DNA of 64,000 bases from Deferribacteres bacterium (GTDB taxonomy: Bacteria > Zhuqueibacterota > Zhuqueibacteria > Zhuqueibacterales > Geothermadaptataceae): the NCBI GenBank assembly GCA_020633655.1, contig JACKDF010000003.1, forward strand, positions 310,001 through 374,000. The letters run 5' to 3'. The notes under the pieces are model-generated. The model was not told the origin of the DNA, searched no databases, and saw only the letters and a program-made list of their open reading frames with translations. Position 1 is the stretch's first letter. Each line of letters begins with the position of its first letter. This document shows, piece by piece, positions 36,557-45,229 of this stretch. The position numbers were made by a program, and so were the translations under genes.

Positions 36557-37852
36557 TTATACCACATTTGCTTTTGCTTTTGAAAAATTAACTTCAATTG
36601 ATCCATTCTGGCGAAGTAAATCTTCTGCTACTTTCATTCCCGATGCAAATATTTCATCAACATCCTGGTGAAGAAACTGGGCATTCCGTCCAATCAAGTA
36701 TAAATTTGGATGCTTTGCGCAAAAGGATTTTACTATTTCCATTTGATTCTCATAATCCAGATCATAAATGGGATAAGCATGTGGTATTTGAATTATTTTG
36801 GAATCAATGACATCTTTTGGATGAATCAATCCTATTTGTTGCAGCTCTCTGATTACCTGATCTTCGGAATATCCCTCAATATTTGTCATCTCGGTACAAA
36901 TAACCGTCTTGTCCTCAGGGGCAGAAAGATCACAAAAATTTTTAAATTCGGCGACCCTGTTAATTTTAAAAGAATCATCAGCCATATAAAACCAGTGGTT
37001 TCTTGTGACATAGGATTTATTTATCAACAAATAGGTCTGAATTGAAGAACGAAACCGTAATTTTAGTGGTTGCCCAAGAAGATGAAAAAGATAGTTAATC
37101 GGTAGTGATGAAACAATTGCATCAAAATGTTCTGCAAAAGTCTTATCGCCTCTTTGCAATGTGCATAGATAACCTTGTGTTTCAGGTATTTTATCGATAC
37201 CAATAAGGCGAGTATTTAATTTTACATTTTTTTGTACCCTACTATAAAGAGCATCTGTAATTGCACCGTAGCCTTGAGAAACAGGGTAGTAAAATTCTTT
37301 AAAATACAAACGGGACTTTCTACGAATAATGTCTTTTACTCCCCCTACACGAATTTTTCTTCGTCCCCAGACTGCAGAAATTTGGTCGGCAGGTATCCCA
37401 AATAATTTTTCAGAATAGGGTTTAAAAAAGAATTCATTCAATCCTTTACCAAATTGGTTTAAAACCAAATTTTCAAAATTCGTCTCTGGATTTTGTGAAC
37501 GGAACAAATAATGCCAAACAATTCGAGAACTATCCTGTGGAAAAAATTTAAAAATAACTTCGATTGCATTTACAGGATCCTGTATCCATTTTCCACGGAT
37601 AAAAATCTGGCTTTCGCGGCGCATTTTATGCATTGGAGTTAATGCAAGTATTTCGTCTTTAACGATATCATCATCTGTGTATAAACGATGTGGCGCGAGG
37701 TCGCAATCGAATCCATGCCATTTAAAACTTCTGGCAAGTCCGCCAACTAAATCACTTGCCTCAAAAATTGTAAAAGAATTAATTCCTGAGTTTTTTAAAA
37801 AATGTCCTACACTAAGGCCAGCAACCCCAGCCCCTAAAATGCCGATTTTCAT
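36557..37852 (-). CDS. FAD-dependent oxidoreductase, UDP-galactopyranose mutase/HemY-like
   Basis: A 431-residue flavoprotein. The start is ATG 37852 with GGAGG five bases upstream. The N-terminal Rossmann motif MKIGILGAGVAGLSVGHFL and the EASDLVGGLARSF segment bind FAD. The middle has GYGAITDALYSRV and DAIVSSLPINYLFHLLG, and the end has LYLIGRNAQFLHQDVDEIF-like flavin contacts. The family includes UDP-galactopyranose mutase and protoporphyrinogen-oxidase-like enzymes; next to a capsule cluster a sugar-nucleotide or polyprenyl-sugar modifying role fits, but is inference. It is the first gene of the capsule cluster; the 259 bases upstream show no gene. Confidence 0.75.
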   Translation of the reverse strand: MKIGILGAGVAGLSVGHFLKNSGINSFTIFEASDLVGGLARSFKWHGFDCDLAPHRLYTDDDIVKDEILALTPMHKMRRESQIFIRGKWIQDPVNAIEVIFKFFPQDSSRIVWHYLFRSQNPETNFENLVLNQFGKGLNEFFFKPYSEKLFGIPADQISAVWGRRKIRVGGVKDIIRRKSRLYFKEFYYPVSQGYGAITDALYSRVQKNVKLNTRLIGIDKIPETQGYLCTLQRGDKTFAEHFDAIVSSLPINYLFHLLGQPLKLRFRSSIQTYLLINKSYVTRNHWFYMADDSFKINRVAEFKNFCDLSAPEDKTVICTEMTNIEGYSEDQVIRELQQIGLIHPKDVIDSKIIQIPHAYPIYDLDYENQMEIVKSFCAKHPNLYLIGRNAQFLHQDVDEIFASGMKVAEDLLRQNGSIEVNFSKAKANVV

Positions 37853-38111
37853 CGCACCTCCGTAAAGTGATAACAAATCTTTTCATATCACCCGATAGAA
37901 ACAATAAATTGCCTTCACTAACAGCAGCTTATAGAATCAATTATTTGGTTATATAAAAAGGCTAAGAGAGAAATCATTATTACTTACATGCTTTTACAAA
38001 ATTTACGGAAAGGCATAATAAAAGGATAGAAGTGGCGAGGTGGGAATAACTAGTTAAATTGGATGATTTTAGCAAATACAAAATTACGGTATAATGGGCA
38101 TATTAGGCAGT

Positions 38112-38648
38112 TTATTCTTGGAAAGATTCGAACTCAACCAAAAGTTGATCTTTAACAACTGATTGATTTTTTTGTGTATATATTTTTTTGATTTTTGCAT
38201 CTCTCGGGGCTTTGATAATATTTTCCATTTTCATTGCCTCGAGAATAAGTAGGTGTTCCCCTTTTTTGACATAATCTCCAACAGAAGGCAAAATATCCAC
38301 AATTAATCCTGGCATAGGAGAGAATAATTTATTTGCAAAGGCATCTCCCGAGGATGAATCAACTCTTTTACGTTGACGATAAACAAAAAAGTCGTCCACA
38401 AAAGATGTAACGACTTTATTATTGAAAGTGACTTTAAGTGAGTCAGTATTTTTTTTTATAAATACTTCTGTTATTACCCCGTTCAAGTTGAGTAAAAATC
38501 GATCATTGTATTTTTTTAATATTTGAATATCAGTTCTATTTTGATCAATTTCTATGCTAAAACTGGAATCTTTCTGAGCAAGTGAAAGAACTTTTTCTTT
38601 TTTATCAACTAAAACGAAATATTTATTATCTTCCTTAACCTTAAGCAT
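38112..38648 (-). CDS. Biotin carboxyl carrier protein domain protein
   Basis: A 178-residue protein. The C-terminal 75 residues are a biotinyl domain (SPMPGLIVDILPSVGDYVKK, then LILEAMKMENIIKAP), with the biotin lysine at residue 140 in EAMKMEN. The N-terminal 100 residues match the linker found in carrier subunits of acyl-CoA carboxylases and decarboxylases. It carries carboxybiotin between a biotin carboxylase and a carboxyltransferase, but neither partner is in this window, so they must be elsewhere. The neighbours are an acidic protein and the capsule cluster, not metabolic genes. Confidence 0.88.
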   Translation of the reverse strand: MLKVKEDNKYFVLVDKKEKVLSLAQKDSSFSIEIDQNRTDIQILKKYNDRFLLNLNGVITEVFIKKNTDSLKVTFNNKVVTSFVDDFFVYRQRKRVDSSSGDAFANKLFSPMPGLIVDILPSVGDYVKKGEHLLILEAMKMENIIKAPRDAKIKKIYTQKNQSVVKDQLLVEFESFQE

Positions 38649-38696
38649 ATAAATAAAATTTCCTATTCCATGATGAAATCGGATTCGTTTTATTAT

Positions 38697-39131
38697 TTAA
38701 TCCCAATCATCCCGGTACCAGTCATCACTATCTTCAAAAGGGTTTGTATCATCTCCTTCTTCCCAATCGTCATCATCATCCCATTCGTCATCATCATCAT
38801 CGTCATCATCGTCGTCCCATTCGTCTTCCCACTCTTCATCGAGTTCGTCATCCAAATCTTCGTCAATATCATCATCTAAATCTTCATCCACATCTTCATC
38901 TAAATCTTCATCTAAATCTTCATCAAAATCGGGTTCAGATTCTTGCCAAGAATCGTCGTCGTCATCATCAAACTCATCTGCATCAGCGAGAAAAAATCCA
39001 TCAAACAATTCTTCAAGTAATTCATCATTCTCATTGATGATATTTTTTCCTGCCACGGTGATTAATTGATTTGGATTCCCAATAAATTTTGTATCTGTAT
39101 TCATTGTTTCAAAATTAAACTTCAAACTCAT
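38697..39131 (-). CDS. Extremely acidic low-complexity protein of unknown function
   Basis: A 144-residue protein. GGGAGATATT directly before the ATG at 39131 supports translation. The first 50 residues are ordinary (MSLKFNFETMNTDTKF, then a hydrophobic DELLEELFDGFFLADADEF patch). From about residue 54 to the end nearly every residue is Asp or Glu, with Trp and Leu spaced in between: seven four-residue DEDL-type repeats, then a run of ten Asp. There is no signal peptide, so it is cytosolic and probably disordered. Similar tails occur in DNA mimics, histone-like chaperones and RNA polymerase delta, but there is no homology I can see. It overlaps no other gene and precedes the biotin carrier by 48 bases. 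Confidence 0.6.
   Translation of the reverse strand: MSLKFNFETMNTDTKFIGNPNQLITVAGKNIINENDELLEELFDGFFLADADEFDDDDDDSWQESEPDFDEDLDEDLDEDVDEDLDDDIDEDLDDELDEEWEDEWDDDDDDDDDDEWDDDDDWEEGDDTNPFEDSDDWYRDDWD
38841..38924 (-). repeat. Seven tandem copies of a degenerate 12-bp unit in the acidic gene
   Basis: On the minus strand, 84 bases consist of seven copies of GATGAAGATTTA with a few changes (encoding DEDL, DEDL, DEDV, DEDL, DDDI, DEDL, DDEL). Next to it, 38755-38835 is a run of GAT/GAC codons. Such repeats slip in replication and the copy number may vary between strains. Confidence 0.85.
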
Positions 39132-39490
39132 AATATCTCCCGTAGAAAAACAAGGTTGAATAAACCTAAGAATTAAAACTCTCTACAAAATTTATGAAAT
39201 GGAATTTTTAGCAGATTTACCATTTTTTAAAAAAATTGCTATTATTCAATAAGTGGTTATAAACAGCCATAAAAACCCAAAAATTCCGCCTAATCGTAAA
39301 AAAATTGCTGAAGAAAATAGTAGATACTATTTTGAAAATCAAGTTTTTTTTCACCTGTGGAAGAAAACTGGATAAAAGCAAAAAATTTAATAGGTTATTT
39401 ACTGCTTTTTTACAATAGATTTCATGTAATTAATATTATTATATCAGTCCGCATTCAACATAGTATGAACAAAGATATTGATTGCAGAAA
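39132..39490. other. 359-base AT-rich gap between nadD and the acidic gene
   Basis: No frame with coding character. It has a 9-bp AT-rich hairpin at 39314-39333 (AAAATAGTA, two-base loop, TACTATTTT) whose minus-strand flank is U-rich, a possible weak terminator after nadD. An AAAAAATTGCT direct repeat occurs at about 39230 and 39299. The stretch nearest 39131 probably holds the promoter of the acidic gene. Confidence 0.5.
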
Positions 39491-40087
39491 CTAATTATGT
39501 TTATATAAACCCAATTCGGAGACCATTTCTGCTACTGGTACAGGAACAAGATTTTTGATATTCTCGCCTGCTTCAGCCAATTTCCTGATTTTTGTTGAGG
39601 AAATATCATTAATTTTTGCATTCAGGAAAATTAATTTATCCGGTTTTATGGAAATCGAATGTTTTGTTTTTATCCCTTTACGCGGATATACCACGATCTT
39701 CGCATATTCTGCAATTTGCTCGGCTTTGTACCACTCGTGAAAATGTGCAAGACTATCTTGTCCAATTAACAAAAAAAAATCACTATTCTTAGCAATCTCA
39801 GATTGGTGAAAATGCTGCAGCATTTCTATAGTGTAGCAATAAGATGTTTTATTCAAATCATAATCTGAAATGGAGAAAGCAATATACGGTCGTATGGCTT
39901 CTTCAAGCATACGTTTTCGTACATGTTTAGAAGTTAGAGGTGCTTTTAATTTATGTGGAGGAACTCCAGCTGGTAAGAAAATAATTTGATCGAGCGATAT
40001 CTCATCCAAGGCGCTTTGCGCTATAGCAAGATGCCCATTATGAATGGGATCAAATGTCCCCCCGAACAATCCAATTTTGAATCGCAT
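39491..40087 (-). CDS. nadD: Nicotinate-nucleotide adenylyltransferase
   Basis: A 198-residue NaMN adenylyltransferase, the normal length for the family. It makes deamido-NAD from nicotinate mononucleotide and ATP in NAD synthesis. The nucleotidyltransferase motif GLFGGTFDPIHNGHLAIAQ has the T/HxGH signature, the middle has IIFLPAGVPPHK, and the C-terminal ISSTKIRKLAEAG is the ISSTxIR phosphate-binding motif. It follows bamD by 15 bases and is followed by a 359-base gap. Confidence 0.96.
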   Translation of the reverse strand: MRFKIGLFGGTFDPIHNGHLAIAQSALDEISLDQIIFLPAGVPPHKLKAPLTSKHVRKRMLEEAIRPYIAFSISDYDLNKTSYCYTIEMLQHFHQSEIAKNSDFFLLIGQDSLAHFHEWYKAEQIAEYAKIVVYPRKGIKTKHSISIKPDKLIFLNAKINDISSTKIRKLAEAGENIKNLVPVPVAEMVSELGLYKHN

Positions 40088-40102
40088 TTATTGAATTAAA
40101 AT

Positions 40103-40876
40103 TTAATTACTGATTCTTTCGAGATCATTATCAATCTTAGCGGCTAAATCTGTTGCACGATCCTTTAAATCCGAATCTGGGTATTTTTTCAAAAGAATAT
40201 TTACTGCATCACGAGCTTTTGTTGGCTCACCGATTTCATAATGACTATAGGCTTTCCAATACAGCGATGGTTCTGCATATTTTGTATCATAAAATCGCTT
40301 AAGAACATCGTCAAATGAAATGATCGCTGCAGTAAAATGATTCGTTTTCCTGTATAAAACACCTGTTTCAAACTCTTTTTGTGCGAGTTTTGTCCGGCAT
40401 TCCTGTAATTTTTTGGTAACATCTTTTACCAGATCACTATCCGGGAATTCATCCATAAATTGTTGAAATTGATCAATGGCCTGGTAGGTATATTTCTGAT
40501 CAAGCTGTGGTTTTGGAGACATTTTAAAATAGGCAAAACCAAGTTTGTAGGAGGCATCATCCAAATATTCACTATTTGGATATCGGTTGATCAATCTTTC
40601 ATATTCTGCAGCTGCAGTCAAATATTCTTTTAGTTCAAAAAAAGAATCCGCATAGTAAAATTGTGCTTCATCGATTATGCGACTTCCAGGATTATTGAGA
40701 ATAAGGATCTGAAATTGATTTTTTGCTTCAAAATATTTTCCGTCATCATACAATTTTCTTGCATAATCCAATCGCTGCCGTACCGTCATTTTTTTTAAAT
40801 CTTTACTGCCACCACATGCATTTATTGCGAGCATAACAACGAGAAGAACTGTGATTTTTATAAATCTGTATTTCAT
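40103..40876 (-). CDS. bamD: Outer membrane assembly lipoprotein BamD
   Basis: A 257-residue lipoprotein: the signal ends VVMLAINAC, so it sits on the periplasmic face of the outer membrane. Five TPR-like repeats are visible (for example YARKLYDDGKYFEAKNQFQI, YYADSFFELKEYLTAAAEYE, RLINRYPNSEYLDDASYKLG, AIDQFQQFMDEFPDS). This is the YfiO/BamD family that helps BamA insert beta-barrel proteins. A GAGG motif precedes the ATG at 40876. It begins the cluster leading to nadD and follows a small unknown secreted gene. Confidence 0.93.
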   Translation of the reverse strand: MKYRFIKITVLLVVMLAINACGGSKDLKKMTVRQRLDYARKLYDDGKYFEAKNQFQILILNNPGSRIIDEAQFYYADSFFELKEYLTAAAEYERLINRYPNSEYLDDASYKLGFAYFKMSPKPQLDQKYTYQAIDQFQQFMDEFPDSDLVKDVTKKLQECRTKLAQKEFETGVLYRKTNHFTAAIISFDDVLKRFYDTKYAEPSLYWKAYSHYEIGEPTKARDAVNILLKKYPDSDLKDRATDLAAKIDNDLERISN

Positions 40877-40912
40877 AAAATTTACTTACCTCTTTACTTT
40901 AGTTGTTGTGTC

Positions 40913-41560
40913 TCACTTGCTGCGCATATGGTACAAAAGTAGTACTGAACCTACAACTGCACCGGCTACAAGGAACGTTTGTGCAAAATCAGAATAATGG
41001 AACTTTTCTTTTGGCATCGTATGACGAAATCCATTTTGTGAAGACTGAATTAATTCAACTGTTCTTTTATTAGCGATTACCCTGCTATCTTCAATAGTTA
41101 ATAGACGATTCACAAGGACTTCATGTTTTAAATTTATGAATTGTACTTGAATTCCCGCACGAAAATTCTGAAGATACTTGCCATCTTTTAGTTTAGATAA
41201 TCCCAGATTCCAGTACTCAATCGTTGAATTTACAACGAACGACTCTTCCGGAACCACCACATTTTTTACATCACCTATTGCAAATACTTTTTTATGTTCA
41301 GCAAGTGCAACTTCTGCCAAAAGATTGTTCCAAAATTGGAGTCGCTTATCTCCTATAGATGAATTCACGTCAGGAAGAACAATATTTAAATCCGAGGTTG
41401 CTTGCAGCTCGGGAAGTGCAAGCAGAAAAGCGATCTTGCTCAATAATTGCTCCCGAATATACTGCACATTACTTTTCACTTGTTGATTTTGTGCGTAAAG
41501 CAAGCAAACGTTTAATATAAAGAAAAAAAAATAAAAACCAAATTTCTTTCGGTATCTCAA
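40913..41560 (-). CDS. Unknown protein with signal peptide and C-terminal membrane helix
   Basis: A 215-residue protein I do not recognise. It starts at TTG 41560 with AGGA eight bases upstream. The first 23 residues (MRYRKKFGFYFFFFILNVCL, ending YAQ) are a signal peptide. A central region with repeated hydrophobic strands (VNSTIEYWNLGLSKLKDGKY, FRAGIQVQFINLKHEVLVNR) looks like a FlgO/LPP20-type sandwich or an outer-membrane assembly domain. The C-terminus is one transmembrane helix (TFLVAGAVVGSVLLLYHM) followed by RSK. It lies between bamD and the barrel protein, both envelope genes, so an envelope-biogenesis role is likely but not shown. Confidence 0.7.
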   Translation of the reverse strand: MRYRKKFGFYFFFFILNVCLLYAQNQQVKSNVQYIREQLLSKIAFLLALPELQATSDLNIVLPDVNSSIGDKRLQFWNNLLAEVALAEHKKVFAIGDVKNVVVPEESFVVNSTIEYWNLGLSKLKDGKYLQNFRAGIQVQFINLKHEVLVNRLLTIEDSRVIANKRTVELIQSSQNGFRHTMPKEKFHYSDFAQTFLVAGAVVGSVLLLYHMRSK

Positions 41561-41638
41561 TGTACTATCCTAAACAGCAAAAAGGGAAAATGAATAGTCC
41601 GTCCACTCAAATAAGTTAATTGTACATCTTTTAATAGC

Positions 41639-42703
41639 TCACAAATGAATTGTGAAAGAAAATGTATGAATAAAGTATTTTTGATAATCAAATGTGTCAA
41701 TCAAAATCGCATAGTTAATTAAATAATTATTAGTTTTCAATCGATATCGAAAATTATGATAGAAATTTGAGTCAAACAAACCAATACCGAAAGTATATGC
41801 CGGCTGTGACGAAAAATCGACCAATTTCATACCACAGCGTAATGCTATTTGTCCACCAAGTGTATTTTCAAAACCAATGAGATATTTTTCCTTTGCAACG
41901 CTGCTTCCTAATGCAAGGTTCCGAATGTCGAAACTTAACATATTTTTATAGGGCAAAAAAATTGCAGTTCCAATGTTAATAGCTTCATTTTTAACTTCAT
42001 CGTAAAGTTCTTTTGAATTTTGCAATTCGGGGGGTAAATTAAATATGCTTACTCCAACTCGAAACAAGGGTTTTGGTTGCATCATAATGCCATAAGATGT
42101 TGCGAAAGCATGAAATCGATTTTTTCCTTCATCATAGTACATAAGATGCAGTCCTGCACCAATTGCCACTTGCTCTGCCAATTGAAAATTCAACATGAAA
42201 GTGTTTGTATGATTTGAATATAAGGCCTGGTTATAAATAAATTTATTATTTACTGTACTTTCCGGACTTAAATAGTTTGGTTCACCAAGAATAATTCCAA
42301 TATTTAGACTGCGATAATTCAAATTTATCGATTTAATGAGAGATAGCAATCCAGCATACAACTTATCTTTGGTGTCAAAAGCGATATTTCCGAAAAAGTC
42401 ATTCGGATACCTCGCTATAAGCACGGGCATGAAGGGTGATAAATTTATTGAAAACCGGAATCCATCACGAGCACTGTAAAACACATAATTACCAGGATTA
42501 AAAGCTGTCGATCCAATATTATCTTGTACAGCAGTAACTGCGCCAGCAAGACCTAATGCTCGCACTCTAGTAGAATTTGAGGGAAGGAAAATGTTTTTTT
42601 GGCTATACACCGGGGAAGAAATAAACACAAAAACAAGTAGGGAAAAGCATAATTTTATAGTATGATTTTCACGATTTTTTCGAAATCGAAGCTTTTTTAT
42701 CAT
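41639..42703 (-). CDS. Outer-membrane beta-barrel protein (PorQ-like)
   Basis: A 354-residue protein with a signal peptide (TIKLCFSLLVFVFISSPVYS). The mature part starts with the family-like sequence FLPSNSTRVRALGLAGAVTA and NIGSTAFNPGNYVFY, the pattern of UPF0164/PorQ barrels. Regular alternating strands run to the end and the last residues HTFSFTIHL end in a hydrophobic strand, the BamA recognition type. It overlaps the end of lnt by 35 bases (start at 42703), so the two are translationally linked. No specific substrate can be named. Confidence 0.65.
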   Translation of the reverse strand: MIKKLRFRKNRENHTIKLCFSLLVFVFISSPVYSQKNIFLPSNSTRVRALGLAGAVTAVQDNIGSTAFNPGNYVFYSARDGFRFSINLSPFMPVLIARYPNDFFGNIAFDTKDKLYAGLLSLIKSINLNYRSLNIGIILGEPNYLSPESTVNNKFIYNQALYSNHTNTFMLNFQLAEQVAIGAGLHLMYYDEGKNRFHAFATSYGIMMQPKPLFRVGVSIFNLPPELQNSKELYDEVKNEAINIGTAIFLPYKNMLSFDIRNLALGSSVAKEKYLIGFENTLGGQIALRCGMKLVDFSSQPAYTFGIGLFDSNFYHNFRYRLKTNNYLINYAILIDTFDYQKYFIHTFSFTIHL

Positions 42704-44210
42704 TCAGAAAATAGTTCTCAAAAATTGAAGTAAATATAAGCAACACTATTGCGATGGCTGAGATAATATGTGAAAAAACATGGCCATTTTTTGTGAAATA
42801 GGTAAGTTGTGTTCGTGTTTGAAGAGTGTCAGTAATAACAGCTTCTTCAAAGATTCCCGTTTCTTTTCGAATCTTTCCATACGGATCAATCGTCATGCTA
42901 ATACCGGTATTTGCACACCGCGCTATTGGTGTCCGATTTTCTATTGCTCTGAAAACAGCCATTTGCGCATGCTGATATGGCGCTCCGGTTCGTTTATACC
43001 ACCCATCATTCGTAACAATAACAATAAAAGCCGCACCCTTTTTCACAACTTCTCCAACAAATTCAGGGAAAGTAGACTCAAAGCAAATTACCCCACCAAA
43101 CGAAATTTTGGATTCAGGGTTTTGACGCATCCTGAGTTGGAAAAGTTTTATAGATTCTCCAGGAGAAAAATTTCCTTCACCAAGATTGAATTTTGATAAA
43201 ATCCATTTGATAAAAAAAAGTATATCCTGGTAAGGAATTCGCTCACCAAATGGCACTAATTTGATTTTCGAATACAACTCAAAGGGGCCAGTTGAGCCAT
43301 CAATTAAAGTCAGGGAGTTAAAAGTTTTATATTTTTTTTTATCTATCCACTCATAATCAGGGGTACCTGTAAAAATCGGCGTATTGAGTTGTTCGTACAA
43401 ACCTGTTATCCAGGATAATTTCTGTCGACTACGAAGCAGATAAACTGGAGTCGCGGTTTCTGGCCAAATAATTAAATCGACCTGTCCTTTTCCTATCGAT
43501 TGAGATAAGCTATCAAACAGAAAAAAACTTCGATCGCGGTTCTCTTTTTCCCATTTTTGATATGGATCGATATTACCTTGCACTAAAGCAACTTTAACCT
43601 TCTGACTATTTGCCTTCACTTTTTGAGGCGCAAAAGACAACGGCAACAAAAACAAAATAACTAACACAATTCCGCTGATCGATGCAATACGCAAATCTTC
43701 TCTATTCAAATAGATCCAAAATATTACAACATTTAAAACACAAATCCAGAATGAAACTCCATAAATACTTGTATATTCGACATATTGTATAAACGGCAAG
43801 TAATAGGATTGAGAATAACCAAGGGATACCCAGGGAAACCCTAGTTCACCCACAGATTTCCCATATTCGATGGCAGTCCACAAAAATGGCACAGAAGCCA
43901 ACCCGAGAGTCAAAGAATTTGCGGCCATGCGAGTGAATAAGACTGCAAATAATCCATAGTACAAAGCATGAACGAGTATAACGGCCACAACCCCAAGAGA
44001 CGTTGGAAAAACGATCCAATAAATTGTAAATAGGCTAATGAACAGACCTGTGATATAGCCCCATTTGAAGCTTTCTTTCAGGGAAAAATCTTTTACCAAT
44101 GCTAAAAAAGGAATGATCGAAAAATAGGCAAGAAAACCAAGAGGTAATGGTGCGAAGGATAAACCTATCAGGGTGGCTGTTGCAAGTGAGAGTAACAAAT
44201 TCATCTGCAT
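42669..44210 (-). CDS. lnt: Apolipoprotein N-acyltransferase
   Basis: A 513-residue inner-membrane enzyme that adds the third acyl chain to lipoproteins. The start is ATG 44210, which shares one base with the stop of the upstream gene (TAATG); a longer reading from 44324 lies inside that gene. Six or so N-terminal helices (NLLLSLATATLIGLSFAPLP, IYWIVFPTSLGVVAVILVHA) lead to the nitrilase domain with the catalytic glutamate in LIIWPETATPVY, lysine in SKIKLVPFGERIPY and cysteine in GGVICFESTFPEF. The end has a last helix. Its presence matches the many lipoproteins in this window. Confidence 0.95.
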   Translation of the reverse strand: MQMNLLLSLATATLIGLSFAPLPLGFLAYFSIIPFLALVKDFSLKESFKWGYITGLFISLFTIYWIVFPTSLGVVAVILVHALYYGLFAVLFTRMAANSLTLGLASVPFLWTAIEYGKSVGELGFPWVSLGYSQSYYLPFIQYVEYTSIYGVSFWICVLNVVIFWIYLNREDLRIASISGIVLVILFLLPLSFAPQKVKANSQKVKVALVQGNIDPYQKWEKENRDRSFFLFDSLSQSIGKGQVDLIIWPETATPVYLLRSRQKLSWITGLYEQLNTPIFTGTPDYEWIDKKKYKTFNSLTLIDGSTGPFELYSKIKLVPFGERIPYQDILFFIKWILSKFNLGEGNFSPGESIKLFQLRMRQNPESKISFGGVICFESTFPEFVGEVVKKGAAFIVIVTNDGWYKRTGAPYQHAQMAVFRAIENRTPIARCANTGISMTIDPYGKIRKETGIFEEAVITDTLQTRTQLTYFTKNGHVFSHIISAIAIVLLIFTSIFENYFLNDKKASISKKS

Positions 44211-45229
44211 TAGAGCAGAACCTCTCTTCCCTCGTTTGCAGACTGATAAATCGCTTCGATGAGCTGCAACCTGCTCGCAGCTTCCCTTCCATTGGATATC
44301 ATGCGCGTATTTTGTTGAATGCACGTAACAAAATGCTTGAGTTCGTTATGGTACGAACGAATATAGCGCAAAGTACTGTTCTCGTCTTTTGTGGGAACAA
44401 TGTTAATGAGATTCCCATGCAGCTTTTTATAAACACAAAGTGGATTGATCGTTGCTGTAGCCTCAGTTCCAAAAAAAGTTGCTGATAATGTTTCTTTTTC
44501 AGCAAGAATGGACCAACTTACATCCATATTTAAAATTGCGCCGTTTTCAAACTCAATCATGCAAAAAGCAGTATCTTCGACATCGAATTTGGAAGAATAA
44601 TTAAACGTTTTCGCTTTTACTGCGACTGGAGCAGGATTCCCCAATAACCACCAAGATGCGTCAAGCATCTGAATACCAAGATCCATTAACACACCGCCAC
44701 CTGATTTCTCTTTCTTGAACAACCAATGCCGTCCCTGATGAGAGAAATCAAGTTGTTTGAACCAGGTAACTTTACAGGAAAAAACGTCACCCAGCTCTTT
44801 TCCTTTAATAAAGGATTTTAACGTAATCAATTCTTTACGGAACCGGACGTTCATTGCAGCCATAAGTAAACGATCGTATTTTTCACTCGCAGCAACCATT
44901 TCCATCGCGTCGGCATAAGTCAGGGCGAAGGGTTTTTCAACGAGTACATGTTTCCCTGCAGAAAGTGCTGCGATTGCTAAATCCTTGTGGGATTGAGTAT
45001 CCGTACAAATGTCGACCGCATCTATTTCCTCATTCTTGAATATATCGTCGGGATTCTTGCTCCACGAGCTGACATTATACTTTTTTGAAACAGATTCTGC
45101 TGTTGAAGCCTGCACATCGCATACAGATATGATTTCAGCTTCCGGTATTTTCTTCCACTGAGGGATGTGTGCTATTTGGGCTATTTTTCCAGCCCCAATG
45201 ATCCCAATTTTAACTTTTTTTGTATTCAA
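44210..45229 (-). CDS. Gfo/Idh/MocA-family oxidoreductase
   Basis: A 339-residue NAD(P)-dependent dehydrogenase. It begins at TTG 45229, overlapping the ruvX stop as TTGA. The Rossmann motif is VKIGIIGAGKIAQIAHIPQW; the substrate side has the conserved EKPFALT (EKP motif) and the HVLVEKPF and GGGVLMDLGIQMLD signatures. Enzymes of this family oxidise or reduce sugars, inositols and nucleotide sugars. The substrate is unknown; neighbours lnt and ruvX give no clue. Confidence 0.92.
   Translation of the reverse strand: MNTKKVKIGIIGAGKIAQIAHIPQWKKIPEAEIISVCDVQASTAESVSKKYNVSSWSKNPDDIFKNEEIDAVDICTDTQSHKDLAIAALSAGKHVLVEKPFALTYADAMEMVAASEKYDRLLMAAMNVRFRKELITLKSFIKGKELGDVFSCKVTWFKQLDFSHQGRHWLFKKEKSGGGVLMDLGIQMLDASWWLLGNPAPVAVKAKTFNYSSKFDVEDTAFCMIEFENGAILNMDVSWSILAEKETLSATFFGTEATATINPLCVYKKLHGNLINIVPTKDENSTLRYIRSYHNELKHFVTCIQQNTRMISNGREAASRLQLIEAIYQSANEGREVLL

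Noticed and set aside
38744..39037. Plus-strand His-rich reading frame opposite the acidic gene
   Set aside because: It is the complement of the Asp/Glu repeat codons (GAT/GAA read as ATC/TTC-type triplets); there is no ribosome-binding site and the minus-strand frame has one.
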